Part shown: positions 4,904 to 5,718 of the stretch, one piece after another
Numbering within the stretch: position 1 is the first letter of the stretch
How the letters are laid out: every line of letters starts with the position of its first letter
Assembly (NCBI GenBank): GCA_023418835.1
Contig: JAEZYW010000091.1
Span: forward strand, 1 to 5,718
Source of the DNA: Bacillota bacterium
GTDB taxonomy: Bacteria > Bacillota > Clostridia > Tissierellales > Peptoniphilaceae
Reading direction: 5' to 3'
Length of the DNA: 5,718 bases
Program-made: the position numbers and the translations under genes
Notes under the pieces: generated by a model
Told to the model about the DNA's origin: nothing
The model's database searches: none
Seen by the model: only the letters and a program-made list of their open reading frames with translations

Positions 4904-5653
4904 TTAAATAGTCAGTTTATATAGGTCGTTTAAATCTTTTTCAGAAATATTTTCGCTCTTTTCGTCCATAAAAATTTCCCCTTCTTTTAACATAATAACT
5001 CGGTCTGTGTATTCCACAGCATCTCGCATGTTATGGGTAATCATTATGGTGGTAATTTTTTTATCTTTTATCAAACTTTTAGTCTTATTCATTACCACGT
5101 TGGAAGTTTTTGGATCTAAGGAGGCAGTGTGTTCGTCTAATAGCAATAATTTTGGCGATTTCATACTAGCCATAACTAGAGAAAGGGACTGTCTTTGGCC
5201 TCCTGAAAGTAAGGAGACTTTGCTTCCCATCATATTTTCCAATCCCAAATTAAGAGAGCTTAGCAATTCCTTATAATATTCTATTCTCTCTTTTTTTATT
5301 AAAAAGCTGAGATTAAATCTCCCATTTTTGTTATCTGCCAGTGCCATATTTTCCAATATTGTCAAAGAAGGGCTTACTCCTTTGGAAGGGTCCTGATGAA
5401 CTCTTCCAAAAAACTTTGATCTTTTTCTTTCGTCCAGCTTTGTAATTTCTTCTCCGTCAATTTTAATGCTTCCTCCGTCGCTTTCTAAGTGGCCTGCGAT
5501 TAAATTTAAAAGAGTTGATTTCCCACATCCGTTGGAGCCAATTATAGCTGTAGAGGTGGTTTCTTCTATTGACAAATTAAATCCGTTAAAAACGATATTT
5601 TCAAAGGGAGTTCCCAGATTAAATCCTTTTTTCAAATTAATTATTTCTAACAT
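4904..5653 (-). CDS. ABC transporter ATPase, COG1101-like (ABC_sub_bind-type importer)
   Basis: This is a cytoplasmic ATP-hydrolysing subunit of a second importer. It has 249 residues with Walker A GSNGCGKST (39-47), Q-loop GRVHQDP (Q87), signature LLSGGQRQSLSL (148-159), Walker B LLLLDE (169-174) and switch histidine in ITHNM (H207). The combination GR(V/F)xQDP, LSGGQRQ.L.L.MA and LLLLDEHTASLDPKT is characteristic of the poorly studied ATPases that accompany ABC_sub_bind lipoproteins and one permease. Some streptococcal members of this family have been linked to aromatic amino-acid uptake, but the substrate here cannot be told. The ATG has a strong GGGAGGGAG site five bases upstream. The preceding gene, probably the permease, overlaps its start. 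A terminator stem-loop follows at 4843-4865. Confidence 0.92.
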   Translation of the reverse strand: MLEIINLKKGFNLGTPFENIVFNGFNLSIEETTSTAIIGSNGCGKSTLLNLIAGHLESDGGSIKIDGEEITKLDERKRSKFFGRVHQDPSKGVSPSLTILENMALADNKNGRFNLSFLIKKERIEYYKELLSSLNLGLENMMGSKVSLLSGGQRQSLSLVMASMKSPKLLLLDEHTASLDPKTSNVVMNKTKSLIKDKKITTIMITHNMRDAVEYTDRVIMLKEGEIFMDEKSENISEKDLNDLYKLTI

Positions 5654-5718
5654 CTTTTCTCCCTCCCATCAGTTTAGTTTTAATGTGTTCATAGGAATTG
5701 TTGTAGGCGATAAATCCT
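5637..5718 (-). CDS. C-terminal end of an upstream gene, probably the partner permease (partial)
   Basis: A minus-strand frame enters from the window edge and stays open to TAA at 5637-5639, overlapping the ATPase start by 17 bases. The visible tail is GFIAYNNSYEHIKTKLMGG followed by RKDVRNN. It is basic and polar, as expected for the cytoplasmic end of a membrane permease, and in this family the permease gene normally sits directly ahead of the ATPase gene. Another frame, ending in TGA at 5669-5671 (tail PMNTLKLN), cannot be excluded because only about 80 bases are visible. Confidence 0.45.
   Translation of the reverse strand, partial: GFIAYNNSYEHIKTKLMGGRKDVRNN

Noticed and set aside
5007..5276. 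Plus-strand open frame of 89 codons
   Set aside because: It is the antisense shadow of the second ABC ATPase, across its most conserved motifs.

Overview
The window is AT-rich and looks like a low-GC Gram-positive anaerobe of the Bacillota (Clostridia/Tissierellia type). Supporting signs are strong AGGAGG-type ribosome sites, a lipobox-anchored binding protein, a tRNA-sensing T-box leader, and an ECF sigma factor paired with a membrane anti-sigma factor. The genus cannot be fixed from this sequence alone.

Left part (1-2880, all minus strand): a complete polar amino-acid ABC importer. It is transcribed from a consensus-like promoter near 2843-2871 through a T-box riboswitch (2607-2837). The order is substrate-binding lipoprotein (2570-1659), an intercistronic region with three stem-loops, membrane permease (1550-747), and ATPase (754-29, GTG start, overlapping the permease by 8 bases). 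The specifier loop of the T-box reads GAA-T-AGA-A, which suggests that uncharged tRNA-Arg is sensed. The operon is therefore probably an arginine (or basic amino acid) uptake system that opens when arginyl-tRNA charging falls.

Middle (2890-4588, plus strand): a divergently transcribed sigma/anti-sigma pair. The sigma factor resembles the ECF family. The second protein has one membrane helix and a large outer domain, like anti-sigma proteins of the DUF4179 type. Both genes appear damaged at their 5' ends. An in-frame TAA (3022-3024) cuts a 14-codon start off the sigma gene. One missing A just after a well-placed GTG (3495) puts the expected anti-sigma start out of frame with its body. The bodies of both genes are fully open. 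The lesions could be recent mutations, sequence errors, or unusual translational control.

Intergenic stretch (4589-4903): no gene. It holds three diverged copies of a small palindromic repeat (GGTACGC...GCGTACCCTA), a nested inverted repeat between copies one and two, and a GC-rich stem-loop that probably terminates transcription from the right.

Right part (4904-5718, minus strand): the ATPase of a second ABC importer, of the poorly characterised COG1101-like family that works with ABC_sub_bind-type lipoproteins. Upstream of it is the last fragment of what is probably the partner permease, cut by the window edge.
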